The notes beneath the pieces were generated by a model. That model was not told the DNA's origin, did not search any database, and saw nothing but the letters and a program-made list of their open reading frames with translations. A stretch of DNA of 7,272 nt from CAIKZJ01 sp041675325 (GTDB lineage Bacteria > Bacteroidota > Ignavibacteria > Tepidaquicellales > Tepidaquicellaceae): the NCBI GenBank assembly GCA_041675325.1, contig JBAYUG010000117.1, forward strand, positions 1 through 7,272. Reading direction: 5' to 3'. Below are positions 1 through 7,272 of this stretch, piece by piece. Numbering within the stretch: the first letter of the stretch is position 1; every line of letters begins with the position of its first letter. Both the position numbers and the translations under genes were made by a program.

Positions 1-790
1 AATCAGAAAGAGACTGCTTGAGTATGATAACGTGATGAACCAGCAGAGAGAAGTAATTTACGAACGCAGAAGACAGGCTCTAATGGGAGAAAGACTTAAG
101 GATGAACTTTTTGAGATGGTTGAAAAGAACGTCGATAAAATTGTCGCAGCTTACTTCCCTGAATCCGATCTTGATGGTCTTGTAGATGAAGTGCAAAGAA
201 CATTTCTTGTAAGACTTGAGCTTACTCCGGAGAAATTCCAAACCCTCGGAGAAAAAGGGATTAATGAATTAATTCTTAGCGAAGCTAAGGCATTCTACAA
301 GAGAAAAGAAGACAGATACGGTACAGAACTTATGGGTAAAATCGAAAGATTTGGAATGCTCACAATTATTGATGACAAATGGAAAGAACACCTTCGCGAA
401 ATGGATGACCTCAAAGAAGGTATTAACTTCCGTGCTTACGGACAAAAGGACCCTCTTGTTGAATACAAGATGGATGGATTCAAGTTGTTTGAGGAAATGC
501 TTAATACGATAGCTATCGATACGATTAATTTTATATTTAAATTTACAATTCAGTCACAGGAAGAGACTCAGATTCAGGGTCCGAAGTCTATCAACACTTC
601 AAGACTCCAAACGCGTCATGATACTTCTGAAGGTATGGGTTACTCAGCAAATCTTGATCCAGTAGAAAATGAAGCTGCTAGAACAGGAAAGCATCAGCCA
701 GTACATGTTGGAGAAAAAGTTGGACGTAATGATCCTTGTCCTTGCGGGAGTGGGAAGAAGTATAAGAACTGCCACGGTAAAGGGCAATGA
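1..790 (+). CDS. secA: Protein translocase subunit SecA, C-terminal part (5' truncated by window edge)
   Basis: SecA is the cytosolic ATPase motor that pushes preproteins through the SecYEG channel. The reading frame is open from the left edge (first full codon at base 2), so this is the last 262 residues of a protein usually 800-1100 long. The fragment opens with the SecA signature LLEYDNVMNQQREVIY; the GTG at 32 and ATG at 35 are internal codons of it, not starts. The helical scaffold/wing region follows, with the family hallmark DDKWKEHLREMDDL near fragment residues 124-137 and YGQKDPLVEYK just after. A variable linker of about 50 residues leads to the C-terminal SEC-C zinc motif, RNDPCPCGSGKKYKNCH, where C246, C248, C257 and H258 of the fragment (bases 737-775) are the zinc ligands. 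In known SecA proteins this tail binds SecB and ribosomes or lipid. The TGA stop overlaps the ATG of the next gene. Identity is essentially certain. Confidence 0.97.
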   Translation, partial: IRKRLLEYDNVMNQQREVIYERRRQALMGERLKDELFEMVEKNVDKIVAAYFPESDLDGLVDEVQRTFLVRLELTPEKFQTLGEKGINELILSEAKAFYKRKEDRYGTELMGKIERFGMLTIIDDKWKEHLREMDDLKEGINFRAYGQKDPLVEYKMDGFKLFEEMLNTIAIDTINFIFKFTIQSQEETQIQGPKSINTSRLQTRHDTSEGMGYSANLDPVENEAARTGKHQPVHVGEKVGRNDPCPCGSGKKYKNCHGKGQ

Positions 791-1209
791 AATTCTCTGA
801 GGATACAATAGACCTCATACTCGATATTAAAGAATTTTCCGGCGGAAAGCTTAAGAATGAATTTGAGCTTTCCGCTCTTATTGAATACACAAACACCGGG
901 AATAGTGATGTATCATTTCGTGATATAATCTTTAAAGCCAAATTTCTGAAAGGATTACTGAAGGTAATTTCAGTGACTTCTGTTCCTAAAGAAAATTCCG
1001 ATAAGTTCATGTCCGAATACACATTGGAACTAAAAAACCTCACTGAATTAATTCTAAAAGGCTTAAATAATTCTAACTCGAGTATTTCAGACTCATTTAC
1101 GAGTAAATTTTTTGAATTGACACCAGAGTGTCTTATGAACTTTAATCTGTTAATTGAGGATTTATCTGTGTGTAAGGACTATTTTAACGACCTGAAAAAC
1201 AATCAGTGA
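787..1209 (+). CDS. Hypothetical 140-residue protein, translationally coupled to secA
   Basis: I do not recognise this protein. It begins at an ATG that shares four bases (ATGA) with the secA stop codon, which suggests translational coupling; an AGGG sits only two bases before the ATG, too close for an ideal ribosome binding site, so re-initiation after SecA is the more likely route. The product is 140 residues, rich in Leu, Ser, Asn, Lys and acidic residues. It has no signal peptide or membrane segment visible and probably folds mainly as helices (for example residues 74-93). It has two cysteines, C115 and C129, in no metal-binding pattern. A serine/asparagine-rich stretch (residues 94-106) looks like a flexible loop between two halves. 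Its stop overlaps the stop of the convergent minus-strand gene by seven bases. An opposing frame at 678-1043 is less plausible because it runs into secA. That it is a gene is likely from its position; its function is unknown. Confidence 0.7.
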   Translation: MKFSEDTIDLILDIKEFSGGKLKNEFELSALIEYTNTGNSDVSFRDIIFKAKFLKGLLKVISVTSVPKENSDKFMSEYTLELKNLTELILKGLNNSNSSISDSFTSKFFELTPECLMNFNLLIEDLSVCKDYFNDLKNNQ

Positions 1210-4200
1210 TGCTTGTGCTTCACTAATTTCATCTCTTCATAAAGATTATTTGACTGCATCATAAATATCTCTATTTTCGACTGAGTTATCTGAGGGAAAG
1301 CACTTCCGTCTGTCTCAATGTGCAGATATGGAAGGTTCTGAACAGATTCAGGATATCCATTTCTTTGGAGTTTCCCAAACCTGTATTTACCGTCAAGTGT
1401 CATTTCTTTACTGAGTATTCCTTCCGCAAGTCTGCTAGGAATACAATTGAAAGGTCCTATTGTAATAATACCGCATGATTCGTCAAGTATCTCCCTTAAA
1501 GACAATCCCACGGTCAGAATTGTCTCTCCGATAAGCCTCTCAGAAATAAGTTCGTTTCCGTAATCTATCGTTTTCTCTACATCTATCATTGCTGACGAAC
1601 AAAGATTTGATTTTGCAAGTATTTTCTTTACCTTTTTTTCTATCCTTTTCTGTATCTTTTCCTTTATAAATAAAGCTATTTTCTCCTTTGGAGTAAAGGC
1701 TTTAACTATATTATTTCTCTGGAGATAGTTAGTGTAATATACATATTCTGTTATAGGTGCGGTCCTGACAAGAAATCCGTTTTCAGTCAGCACTTTTATC
1801 AGATCAAGTCTTGAATATTCTTCCCGTCTGACATAAATTTCTCCAATAAGAGAAACTATTTTCGTATCATTATAATTTGACTTTAGTTCGATTTCTGATA
1901 ATTTGAATGCGAATTCTTCTAAGCGATTGTAAATAGCTCCATTGTTTCCGGATTCCAGAGCATTTAGTACAAGTTTCCAATTTTCGTCAATTATTCTCAA
2001 TCCTGCTTCTTTATTAACAGCAAGTACATTAATTGCGTTTTCAATATCATGTACAGTATCAGCAATCATAAGACCTGTCCATTGCCTGATGAAGAAATCA
2101 TTTCCGAAATCGCTGAATGAAGATTCATCGTCCATTGATATTACACCTGAATTCTTTATGTCAGAAGTTTGAAGTATATCTTTTAATCGTGTATGATACT
2201 GTCCCTGCCTACATGGACCGTATCCGTGAGGCATGAAGAACAGGGTTTTCATGTTTGTGTCTTTCTTATTATTTAAATATTCTAACAAAGAACCCGTCGT
2301 AAGTAAAAATGGGAGACATTCCTTACATGTAGCAACTCCTCTGCCGTGTTTCAGTGTCTCAAAAGTCGGAACCGGAAGAGGTCTGCTGTTTATACCCATA
2401 GAACGGAAAACGGATGAGAATGCTTCTGTGCTGTACCTGCCCATCGATGGTATTAATACTTCCACGTCAGCGGAATGTATAGGGAACTCGTTTCCTTTAA
2501 AATCTTCAACGTAAAGCTCTTTGCTTTTACTTATAACTTTTAATGATTCATAATCATATACTTCATCCTCATTTGTTGCTTTGTTCAAGATAATATAGTT
2601 CTTGATAATATCCAGTGCTGCCTCTATTCTTGTCTCAACACCGACATCCGCAGTATGGCTGTCAAGCTCAAGCGTAAGTGAAGGTTTTGAGCCCATTATT
2701 TTCCTAAAATAAGGTATAATAAATGAATCAGGTCCGCAAGAGAAATTTGTTATAAAGACACCGAAAAGTTGTTTATGCTCTTTTACGTACCTCGCAGCCG
2801 AAAGAATTTCATTGCCGCTGAACCAATACATATTTTCATACGATGATTTCTCCTCATAAGGCAGGAAATCATAAGGTATAATCTTGTAACCATGAGACGC
2901 TATCTTATGTGGTATGTTTAAATTTACTTCCTGTGCAAAAGCATTATATGGTCTTCCAAACAGTACCAGAGCAATTTCTTCGGGGTCGCTTTCGATTTCT
3001 TTTAATTCTTCTCTTCCAATAGTCTTGAAATCTCTCTTCATTTCCTCAAAACTTTCAACGGCATAATCAAAACTTTGATTGAAATTTCTCATGTCTACAC
3101 CAAGATCATCGAACATTTTTGCAAATGTTTCCCTCGTCTTTTCCATACCTTTTGAGAAGTCAAGAACAGGTGAAAGTATCACTGAACCGTTCTCTCGCTC
3201 AATCTCATCCCTGAATGTAGATTTTAGAAAATACGTCTCCCCCTGGACAAACACACACATTCTGTTGTATTCGAATTTATCTCGGCCTTCCATTTGACTA
3301 ATGTGCGGCAGGAATATGTAATCAACATTCTTTGAAATCAGGTTCTGAAAAAAACCATGGGATAATTCAACAGGAAAACAATAAGAACTTCTTATCTTAT
3401 CAGACCCGCCTTTATCTACCTGGTCCGACAAAATCACATTATAACCAAGCTTAGTAAAAAGATTATAGTAAAACGGATATAATGTATTCGTGAGTAAACT
3501 TTTTGACACTCCTATTCTTTTCCCCGTGTTATTATCTTCTATAAGATATTTGCTGAAAACAGCTTCCTGTCTTTTCTTAACGACGTTATTCTTTTCAGTA
3601 TCAGATCTAATATGCCTTCTCTCATTATAATATTTGCTGCATGCACCTCCAAACGGATATTTCTTACCGTTTATCTCGACCATATTAATAGAACATTTTA
3701 AGTCGCACTTTTCCTTACCGCCTGCACATGTAAAACTGTTAGAGTATTTGAACTCCCTGTTGATTAATTCATCAAGATTAAAATCCTGTTCCGCATAAAT
3801 TCCGAGTTCTATTCTGTTCTTTATTTCAAGAGCAACACCAAATGCTCCCATAAGACCGGGTTCTGGAGGTACGATTATTTCCTTACCGGTCAGAAGTGAC
3901 ATTGCATAAGGAACGGCTTCGTTATAACAAACACCACCTTGCATAAATACTTTATTCCCTACTGGCCTGTTACCTTTTACCCTGTTAACATAATTAAGGC
4001 AAATAGAGTAAACCAAGCCTGCCACGATATCTTCACTGTTAGCACCCTCATGTCCAGCATTTTTAATATCACTCGATATAAACGCTGCACATTGATCATT
4101 GAAATTCAACGGGGTTTTTGCTTTAAAAGCTATATCTGCAATTTCAGTATAGTGGATATTCAGTGATTCTTTTGCTGCTTCTTCGAGGAAAGAACCGGTT

Positions 4201-5489
4201 CCGGCAGAACATGCCTCGTTCATAGTATAATCACTCGCAACTCCGTTAGTTAGGTGTGTGTATTTTGCATCCTGTCCTCCTATCTCAAAAATTGTATCCA
4301 CATCTTTGTCAAAATGTGCAGCAGCTACAGCATGCGCAATTATTTCATTTACGTCTCCGTCTGTAATCGCATGCAATGCAGCAATATGCCTTCCGGATCC
4401 TGTAACACCTAATCCAATAATTTTTATTTTTGCGTCATACTGTTTGTCAATTTCTTTATAACATTCTATTGATGCTTTTACAGGATTACCGTTAGTCCTA
4501 AGATATACTGATGCGAGTAAAGCATTATTACTCCTGTTTACTAACACAGCTTTTGTAGTTGTGGAACCAACATCAAGTCCAAGAATACACTCATCCCCGT
4601 CGCTTGCTTTCAACTTCTCAATCGACTTAAATACTACATTTGCCTCAGGACTTTTAAGAGGTTTATGGAAAGAGAATTGATGCTGATGATCTTTAAAAAC
4701 ATTATTCGAACTAAAAGGATAGTGTATCTCAAGTCCTTCAAGTGCTGCTCCGAGAGCTTCGATGTAAGATGACTGTTCAATTACGAAAGTCTCCGGATAC
4801 TCTTTCTTTATAAAGTCATAAACCGATTTATTCTTAGAAACTCCTCCGATTAGCAATACTTTCTTATACTTTTGCTTTGCTAAAAGTTCAATAGTCTTGT
4901 CGGCTATCATTTTGCATAGTCCTGAAACGACATTAGGCATTGGGATACCTTTATTCAAAGCATGTGTACAATCACTTTTGCAGAACACACTGCATCTTCC
5001 TGAAACACTGTATGGATTATCATTGTCCGATATATTGACTGCTTCATCAACTGATATATTCATTCTGCTTATTTGCTGAAGGAAGAATTCGCCGGTTCCC
5101 GAGGCACATTTATTCCCTGTCATAACATTCTCCAGCGCACTTCTTTCGTTAACACAATATACCATAAAATTTTCAGCACCAAGACTTGCAACTGCCATCT
5201 TTTTACCTGTATGACCTAAATACTTTAGAGAATTCTCGATTGCTTTAGGCTCAGGTATAACATAAGCATTTATAAGATTTTTAAATTTTCTACCCGTTAC
5301 AACTATAGATTGTTTGTCAAAATTATTCTCATCAAAAAACTTCTTTAATAATGATTTTGGATTTCCTTCATGTGAATATTGTTCAACGGATATAATCTTT
5401 CCGGTAATATCTTTTGCCATTTTAACAAAAGATATTGTGGAGGCACCAATGCAAATACCTAATGACAATATTTCCTTTTCAATTCTCAT
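1203..5489 (-). CDS. Giant acyl-CoA dehydratase activase-related protein (two BcrAD/BadFG-type ATPase modules, DUF2229, HGD-D-like modules)
   Basis: This 1428-residue protein belongs to the family of fused CoA-enzyme activases related to HgdC/BadFG and to 2-hydroxyacyl-CoA dehydratases. Known activases bind one [4Fe-4S] cluster between two subunits and use ATP to drive low-potential electrons into a partner enzyme. Module 1 (residues about 9-255) has cluster-type cysteines C128 (NKCASGTG) and C166 (GRCSVF) but weak ATP motifs. Module 2 (about 302-556) has the full set: GLDVGSTTTK, VTGSGR, EIGGQDAKY, C427 (NEACSAGTG), C467 (DQCAAF) and the adenosine motif QGGV. A hinge with C588, C595, C599 and C617 follows, then a DUF2229-like region (about 658-880) and dehydratase D-component-like sequence to the end, with C704, C745, C918, C1055, C1058, C1093 and C1349. 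No signal peptide or membrane segment is seen, so it is probably cytosolic. The ATG lies one base after the hpnE stop with no clear Shine-Dalgarno sequence, suggesting coupling. The general family is clear; substrate and physiological role are unknown. Confidence 0.9.
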   Translation of the reverse strand: MRIEKEILSLGICIGASTISFVKMAKDITGKIISVEQYSHEGNPKSLLKKFFDENNFDKQSIVVTGRKFKNLINAYVIPEPKAIENSLKYLGHTGKKMAVASLGAENFMVYCVNERSALENVMTGNKCASGTGEFFLQQISRMNISVDEAVNISDNDNPYSVSGRCSVFCKSDCTHALNKGIPMPNVVSGLCKMIADKTIELLAKQKYKKVLLIGGVSKNKSVYDFIKKEYPETFVIEQSSYIEALGAALEGLEIHYPFSSNNVFKDHQHQFSFHKPLKSPEANVVFKSIEKLKASDGDECILGLDVGSTTTKAVLVNRSNNALLASVYLRTNGNPVKASIECYKEIDKQYDAKIKIIGLGVTGSGRHIAALHAITDGDVNEIIAHAVAAAHFDKDVDTIFEIGGQDAKYTHLTNGVASDYTMNEACSAGTGSFLEEAAKESLNIHYTEIADIAFKAKTPLNFNDQCAAFISSDIKNAGHEGANSEDIVAGLVYSICLNYVNRVKGNRPVGNKVFMQGGVCYNEAVPYAMSLLTGKEIIVPPEPGLMGAFGVALEIKNRIELGIYAEQDFNLDELINREFKYSNSFTCAGGKEKCDLKCSINMVEINGKKYPFGGACSKYYNERRHIRSDTEKNNVVKKRQEAVFSKYLIEDNNTGKRIGVSKSLLTNTLYPFYYNLFTKLGYNVILSDQVDKGGSDKIRSSYCFPVELSHGFFQNLISKNVDYIFLPHISQMEGRDKFEYNRMCVFVQGETYFLKSTFRDEIERENGSVILSPVLDFSKGMEKTRETFAKMFDDLGVDMRNFNQSFDYAVESFEEMKRDFKTIGREELKEIESDPEEIALVLFGRPYNAFAQEVNLNIPHKIASHGYKIIPYDFLPYEEKSSYENMYWFSGNEILSAARYVKEHKQLFGVFITNFSCGPDSFIIPYFRKIMGSKPSLTLELDSHTADVGVETRIEAALDIIKNYIILNKATNEDEVYDYESLKVISKSKELYVEDFKGNEFPIHSADVEVLIPSMGRYSTEAFSSVFRSMGINSRPLPVPTFETLKHGRGVATCKECLPFLLTTGSLLEYLNNKKDTNMKTLFFMPHGYGPCRQGQYHTRLKDILQTSDIKNSGVISMDDESSFSDFGNDFFIRQWTGLMIADTVHDIENAINVLAVNKEAGLRIIDENWKLVLNALESGNNGAIYNRLEEFAFKLSEIELKSNYNDTKIVSLIGEIYVRREEYSRLDLIKVLTENGFLVRTAPITEYVYYTNYLQRNNIVKAFTPKEKIALFIKEKIQKRIEKKVKKILAKSNLCSSAMIDVEKTIDYGNELISERLIGETILTVGLSLREILDESCGIITIGPFNCIPSRLAEGILSKEMTLDGKYRFGKLQRNGYPESVQNLPYLHIETDGSAFPQITQSKIEIFMMQSNNLYEEMKLVKHKHH
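1205..1224 (-). terminator. Possible weak intrinsic terminator of the minus-strand operon
   Basis: Bases 1205-1224 can form a hairpin: AGTGA pairs with TCACT, a T-T mismatch follows, then GC pairs with GC around a TTGT loop. Read on the minus strand, the stem is followed by GATTGTTTTTC (complement of 1194-1204), a modest U-rich tract. On the plus strand the following bases are not a clean U run, so plus-strand termination is less supported. The stem overlaps the last codons and stop of the giant activase gene and the stop of the small plus-strand gene. The stem is short and AT-containing, so the call is tentative. Confidence 0.3.
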
Positions 5490-5490
5490 T

Positions 5491-6813
5491 TTATATTTTT
5501 ACAATCGCCTCCATGCATTTCTTACCGCTTAATACAGCACTTTCAATCGTCGAAGGCAAACCTGTATTAGTCCAATCCCCTGCAATAAATAAATTCTTTA
5601 TTTCACAGACTGTGTTTAATCTGCTATTAACGGAATTCGTTTCGGGTAGGAATGTCGCCCTTTTCTCCCTAAAGTATTTTACTTTCTTGAAATGTGTATC
5701 TCTGAACTCAGGAAAATAATCTCTGATTTCTTTTTCAACCCTAACACATACATCTTCTTTGCTTAATTCTTCGAAACCATTTACGGTGTATTCAGGTGCA
5801 CTGATGGTTACTGATATGTAATTCTCTTTGAAGAATACCCAGTGCATTAATCCGTCGAGAATACCAACCATTCCGAAATAGTATTTATGTTTTAAATTCA
5901 CCGGCATTTTATCTGGAACTAAGAATACTGACAATATAGATGCCGGTTTCAAGTCTATAAAACTGTCAAAGTGATCCTCAAATATATCCGTATTAAACAG
6001 CCGCCTGAAACTATGAAAAGGAACTGCCGATACATACAGATCTGATTTAATAATTTCACCATTCTCGAGAATACATTCCATTATTCTGTTATCCTTTATT
6101 TTGAACTCATTAACAGCGGAATTGTAATTTATACTAATCTTATTCTTTGAATATTCAATAAACGGTTTTGCTATCATATTATCAAGATAATCGTTAGGAA
6201 TGATCAGTGTATTTGCCGCAGGGTCATCAAATGCAGTAGCAAGTACATTATAAAATAATTCTGAATCCACATATTCAGGAGATGTATTAAAGACAGCAAA
6301 TACAAAGGGTTCCCAAAAATACTTAATTAGATTATCTGTTTGCTTAAGATAATTTAGAAGCCAGCTAAGTTTCCTTCCTTTTATTTTTTCAGGAAAATCT
6401 ATTTCTATCAATTCACGCAATCTCAGGAGACTTAGTTTATCCTTTAAGTTAAGAGGTTGATAATTCATGAATCCTTTTGCAGCTGCAACGAATGGATTGT
6501 CGCCTTTAGCAATGAATTCTAAGTTGCTTCCATTCTTATCCCTGAAATAAACGTGGAGATTCTGATGAAGTGAAAGATCAGGAATATGATTCATTTTATC
6601 AAAGAGTTGGAATGTATTCTTATACCATCCTGCAAGAATATGCTGCCCATTATCAAACCTAAAACCTGTTTCAGCATCATCGAAGCTAAACGTTCTTCCA
6701 CCCAGTTTTGAAGTTGATTCAAAAAGCTTTACTTCATAACCTGCATCATGAAGAAAAACAGCTGATGAAATCCCTGCTAATCCACCCCCTAATATTGAGA
6801 CACTCTTTGACAT
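5491..6813 (-). CDS. hpnE: Hydroxysqualene dehydroxylase, HpnE-type FAD-dependent amine-oxidase-fold protein
   Basis: HpnE is the FAD protein that reduces hydroxysqualene to squalene in the HpnC/HpnD/HpnE pathway; it was earlier annotated as a squalene-associated desaturase. The 440-residue product is close to the usual family length. The N-terminus has the dinucleotide-binding fold: ILGGGLAGISSAVFL (residues 7-21), an acidic residue ending strand two (E32 in KLFES), and LGGRTFSF (37-44). The sequence DNGQHILAGWY (54-64) is the stretch that points to HpnE rather than a carotenoid desaturase, and FWEPFVFAVFNTSPE (166-180) also resembles the HpnE central region. The C-terminal FAD motif is NLFIAGDWTNTGLPSTIESA (407-426). 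The start is the ATG at 6813, placed just before the glycine motif; 12 bases separate it from the upstream synthase stop, with no strong Shine-Dalgarno sequence. The neighbouring hpnD-like gene supports the call. A related carotenoid or other terpenoid oxidoreductase is the main alternative. Confidence 0.88.
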   Translation of the reverse strand: MSKSVSILGGGLAGISSAVFLHDAGYEVKLFESTSKLGGRTFSFDDAETGFRFDNGQHILAGWYKNTFQLFDKMNHIPDLSLHQNLHVYFRDKNGSNLEFIAKGDNPFVAAAKGFMNYQPLNLKDKLSLLRLRELIEIDFPEKIKGRKLSWLLNYLKQTDNLIKYFWEPFVFAVFNTSPEYVDSELFYNVLATAFDDPAANTLIIPNDYLDNMIAKPFIEYSKNKISINYNSAVNEFKIKDNRIMECILENGEIIKSDLYVSAVPFHSFRRLFNTDIFEDHFDSFIDLKPASILSVFLVPDKMPVNLKHKYYFGMVGILDGLMHWVFFKENYISVTISAPEYTVNGFEELSKEDVCVRVEKEIRDYFPEFRDTHFKKVKYFREKRATFLPETNSVNSRLNTVCEIKNLFIAGDWTNTGLPSTIESAVLSGKKCMEAIVKI

Positions 6814-6825
6814 TAAGATTTTGTG

Positions 6826-7272
6826 TTAACCTATTTTATAAAACAAATTGTATTTTATAAAAATCATGTACGCCGAAATAAATTTATTCAATTTAGATAT
6901 CCTGACATTATTATCGAATACATTATACTTTACAGATTTAATCTTTCTTAATAGCTTATGGTAAATATTTTCCATTATCCGGGCGGCAATCATATAAGAT
7001 TTATCTTCCCTTTTCAGAAATGAATCTGCTTTTACATAATACGCATCAGCTCTTCTATATTCAAATTCCATCAATTTGATAAAGTTTGCATTATAAACGG
7101 AATTTAATAAATCGTGTTCAGAATAACCATATTTCCTCAAATCTTCCAGAGGCAGATAAATTCTGTTGTTAACAGCATCCTTTTTTACATCTCTAAGAAT
7201 GTTAGTAAGCTGCAATGCTACACCAAGATATTCAGCATACTTTTTTATTTCCTGATTCTTGTAACCAAAAAT
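6826..7272 (-). CDS. hpnD: Presqualene diphosphate synthase (HpnD-type squalene/phytoene synthase), C-terminal part, 5' end beyond window
   Basis: Only the last 148 residues are present; the frame is open to the right edge and starts IFGYKNQEIKKYAEYLG. The enzyme family condenses two farnesyl (or geranylgeranyl) diphosphates head to head; HpnD makes presqualene diphosphate. The second aspartate-rich motif is visible as QLTNILRDVKKDA, with D28 and D32 of the fragment expected to bind magnesium-diphosphate, followed by RIYLPLEDLRKYGY, a conserved stretch in this family. The C-terminal helices with YHKLLRKIKS and YNVFDNNVRIS also match. A TTG at 7215 could be read as a start but lies inside the conserved motif, so it is an ordinary leucine codon. 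The QLTNILRD form resembles HpnD/CrtB rather than HpnC, and the adjacent hpnE favours HpnD; a phytoene synthase (CrtB) cannot be excluded without the N-terminal half. Confidence 0.85.
   Translation of the reverse strand: MFGYKNQEIKKYAEYLGVALQLTNILRDVKKDAVNNRIYLPLEDLRKYGYSEHDLLNSVYNANFIKLMEFEYRRADAYYVKADSFLKREDKSYMIAARIMENIYHKLLRKIKSVKYNVFDNNVRISKLNKFISAYMIFIKYNLFYKIG

Noticed and set aside
32..37. GTG or ATG here as the start of a 252-residue protein
   Set aside because: The frame is open to the left edge and the preceding residues complete the SecA signature, so these are internal codons of a truncated secA.
678..1043. Minus-strand open frame of 121 codons opposite secA and the small gene
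   Set aside because: It overlaps the conserved SEC-C zinc motif region of secA on the opposite strand, and the encoded sequence resembles no family; the plus-strand gene fits the operon layout better.
1942..5079. Several plus-strand open frames of 60-93 codons inside the giant minus-strand gene (for example 2233-2514 and 4258-4461)
   Set aside because: They are antisense to conserved motifs of the activase protein, are serine/phenylalanine-rich in the way reverse-complement frames often are, and show no recognisable domains.
5490..5510. Promoter or ribosome binding site between hpnE and the giant gene
   Set aside because: Only one base separates the genes; the preceding bases are AT-rich with no convincing Shine-Dalgarno or promoter pair, so coupling from hpnE is the simpler reading.
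5314..5719. Plus-strand open frames crossing the activase/hpnE junction
   Set aside because: They are antisense to the activase N-terminus and to the conserved C-terminal FAD motif of hpnE, with no family resemblance.
7213..7215. TTG as start codon of a 129-residue minus-strand protein
   Set aside because: The frame continues upstream to the window edge with in-family sequence (IFGY, YAEYLG), and the TTG encodes a leucine within the conserved aspartate motif region.

Overview
The window is an AT-rich stretch of bacterial chromosome packed almost entirely with protein-coding sequence. It holds two gene blocks that converge near position 1205. The plus-strand block is the 3' end of secA, followed by a small unrecognised gene whose start overlaps the secA stop. 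The minus-strand block reads inward from the right edge: the 3' part of a squalene/phytoene-synthase gene (hpnD type), then an hpnE-type FAD-dependent gene, then a very long gene (1428 codons) of the 2-hydroxyacyl-CoA dehydratase activase family. The minus genes are spaced by 12 and 1 nucleotides, so they look like one operon. The two blocks overlap by 7 bases at their stop codons. No gene-free stretch is longer than about 12 bases, and I saw no tRNA, rRNA, CRISPR array, insertion sequence or long repeat.

The organism cannot be named from this window. High AT content, poor Shine-Dalgarno sequences, a SecA ending in a SEC-C zinc motif and the general look of the proteins fit the Bacteroidota/Chlorobiota/Ignavibacteriota group; this is an inference from overall impression, without any database search.

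Functionally, secA belongs to protein export. HpnD and HpnE belong to the bacterial HpnC-HpnD-HpnE route from farnesyl diphosphate through presqualene diphosphate and hydroxysqualene to squalene, the precursor of hopanoids and related lipids; hpnC and any squalene-hopene cyclase gene would lie outside the window. The giant protein is the most interesting item. It appears to carry two activase-like ATPase modules (the first with degraded nucleotide-binding motifs but intact cluster cysteines), a four-cysteine hinge, and two dehydratase-like modules with three candidate cluster cysteines each. It would thus hold in one chain the parts that classical systems split into an activase homodimer and a dehydratase heterodimer. 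Its substrate is unknown, and its place directly behind squalene genes is unexplained.
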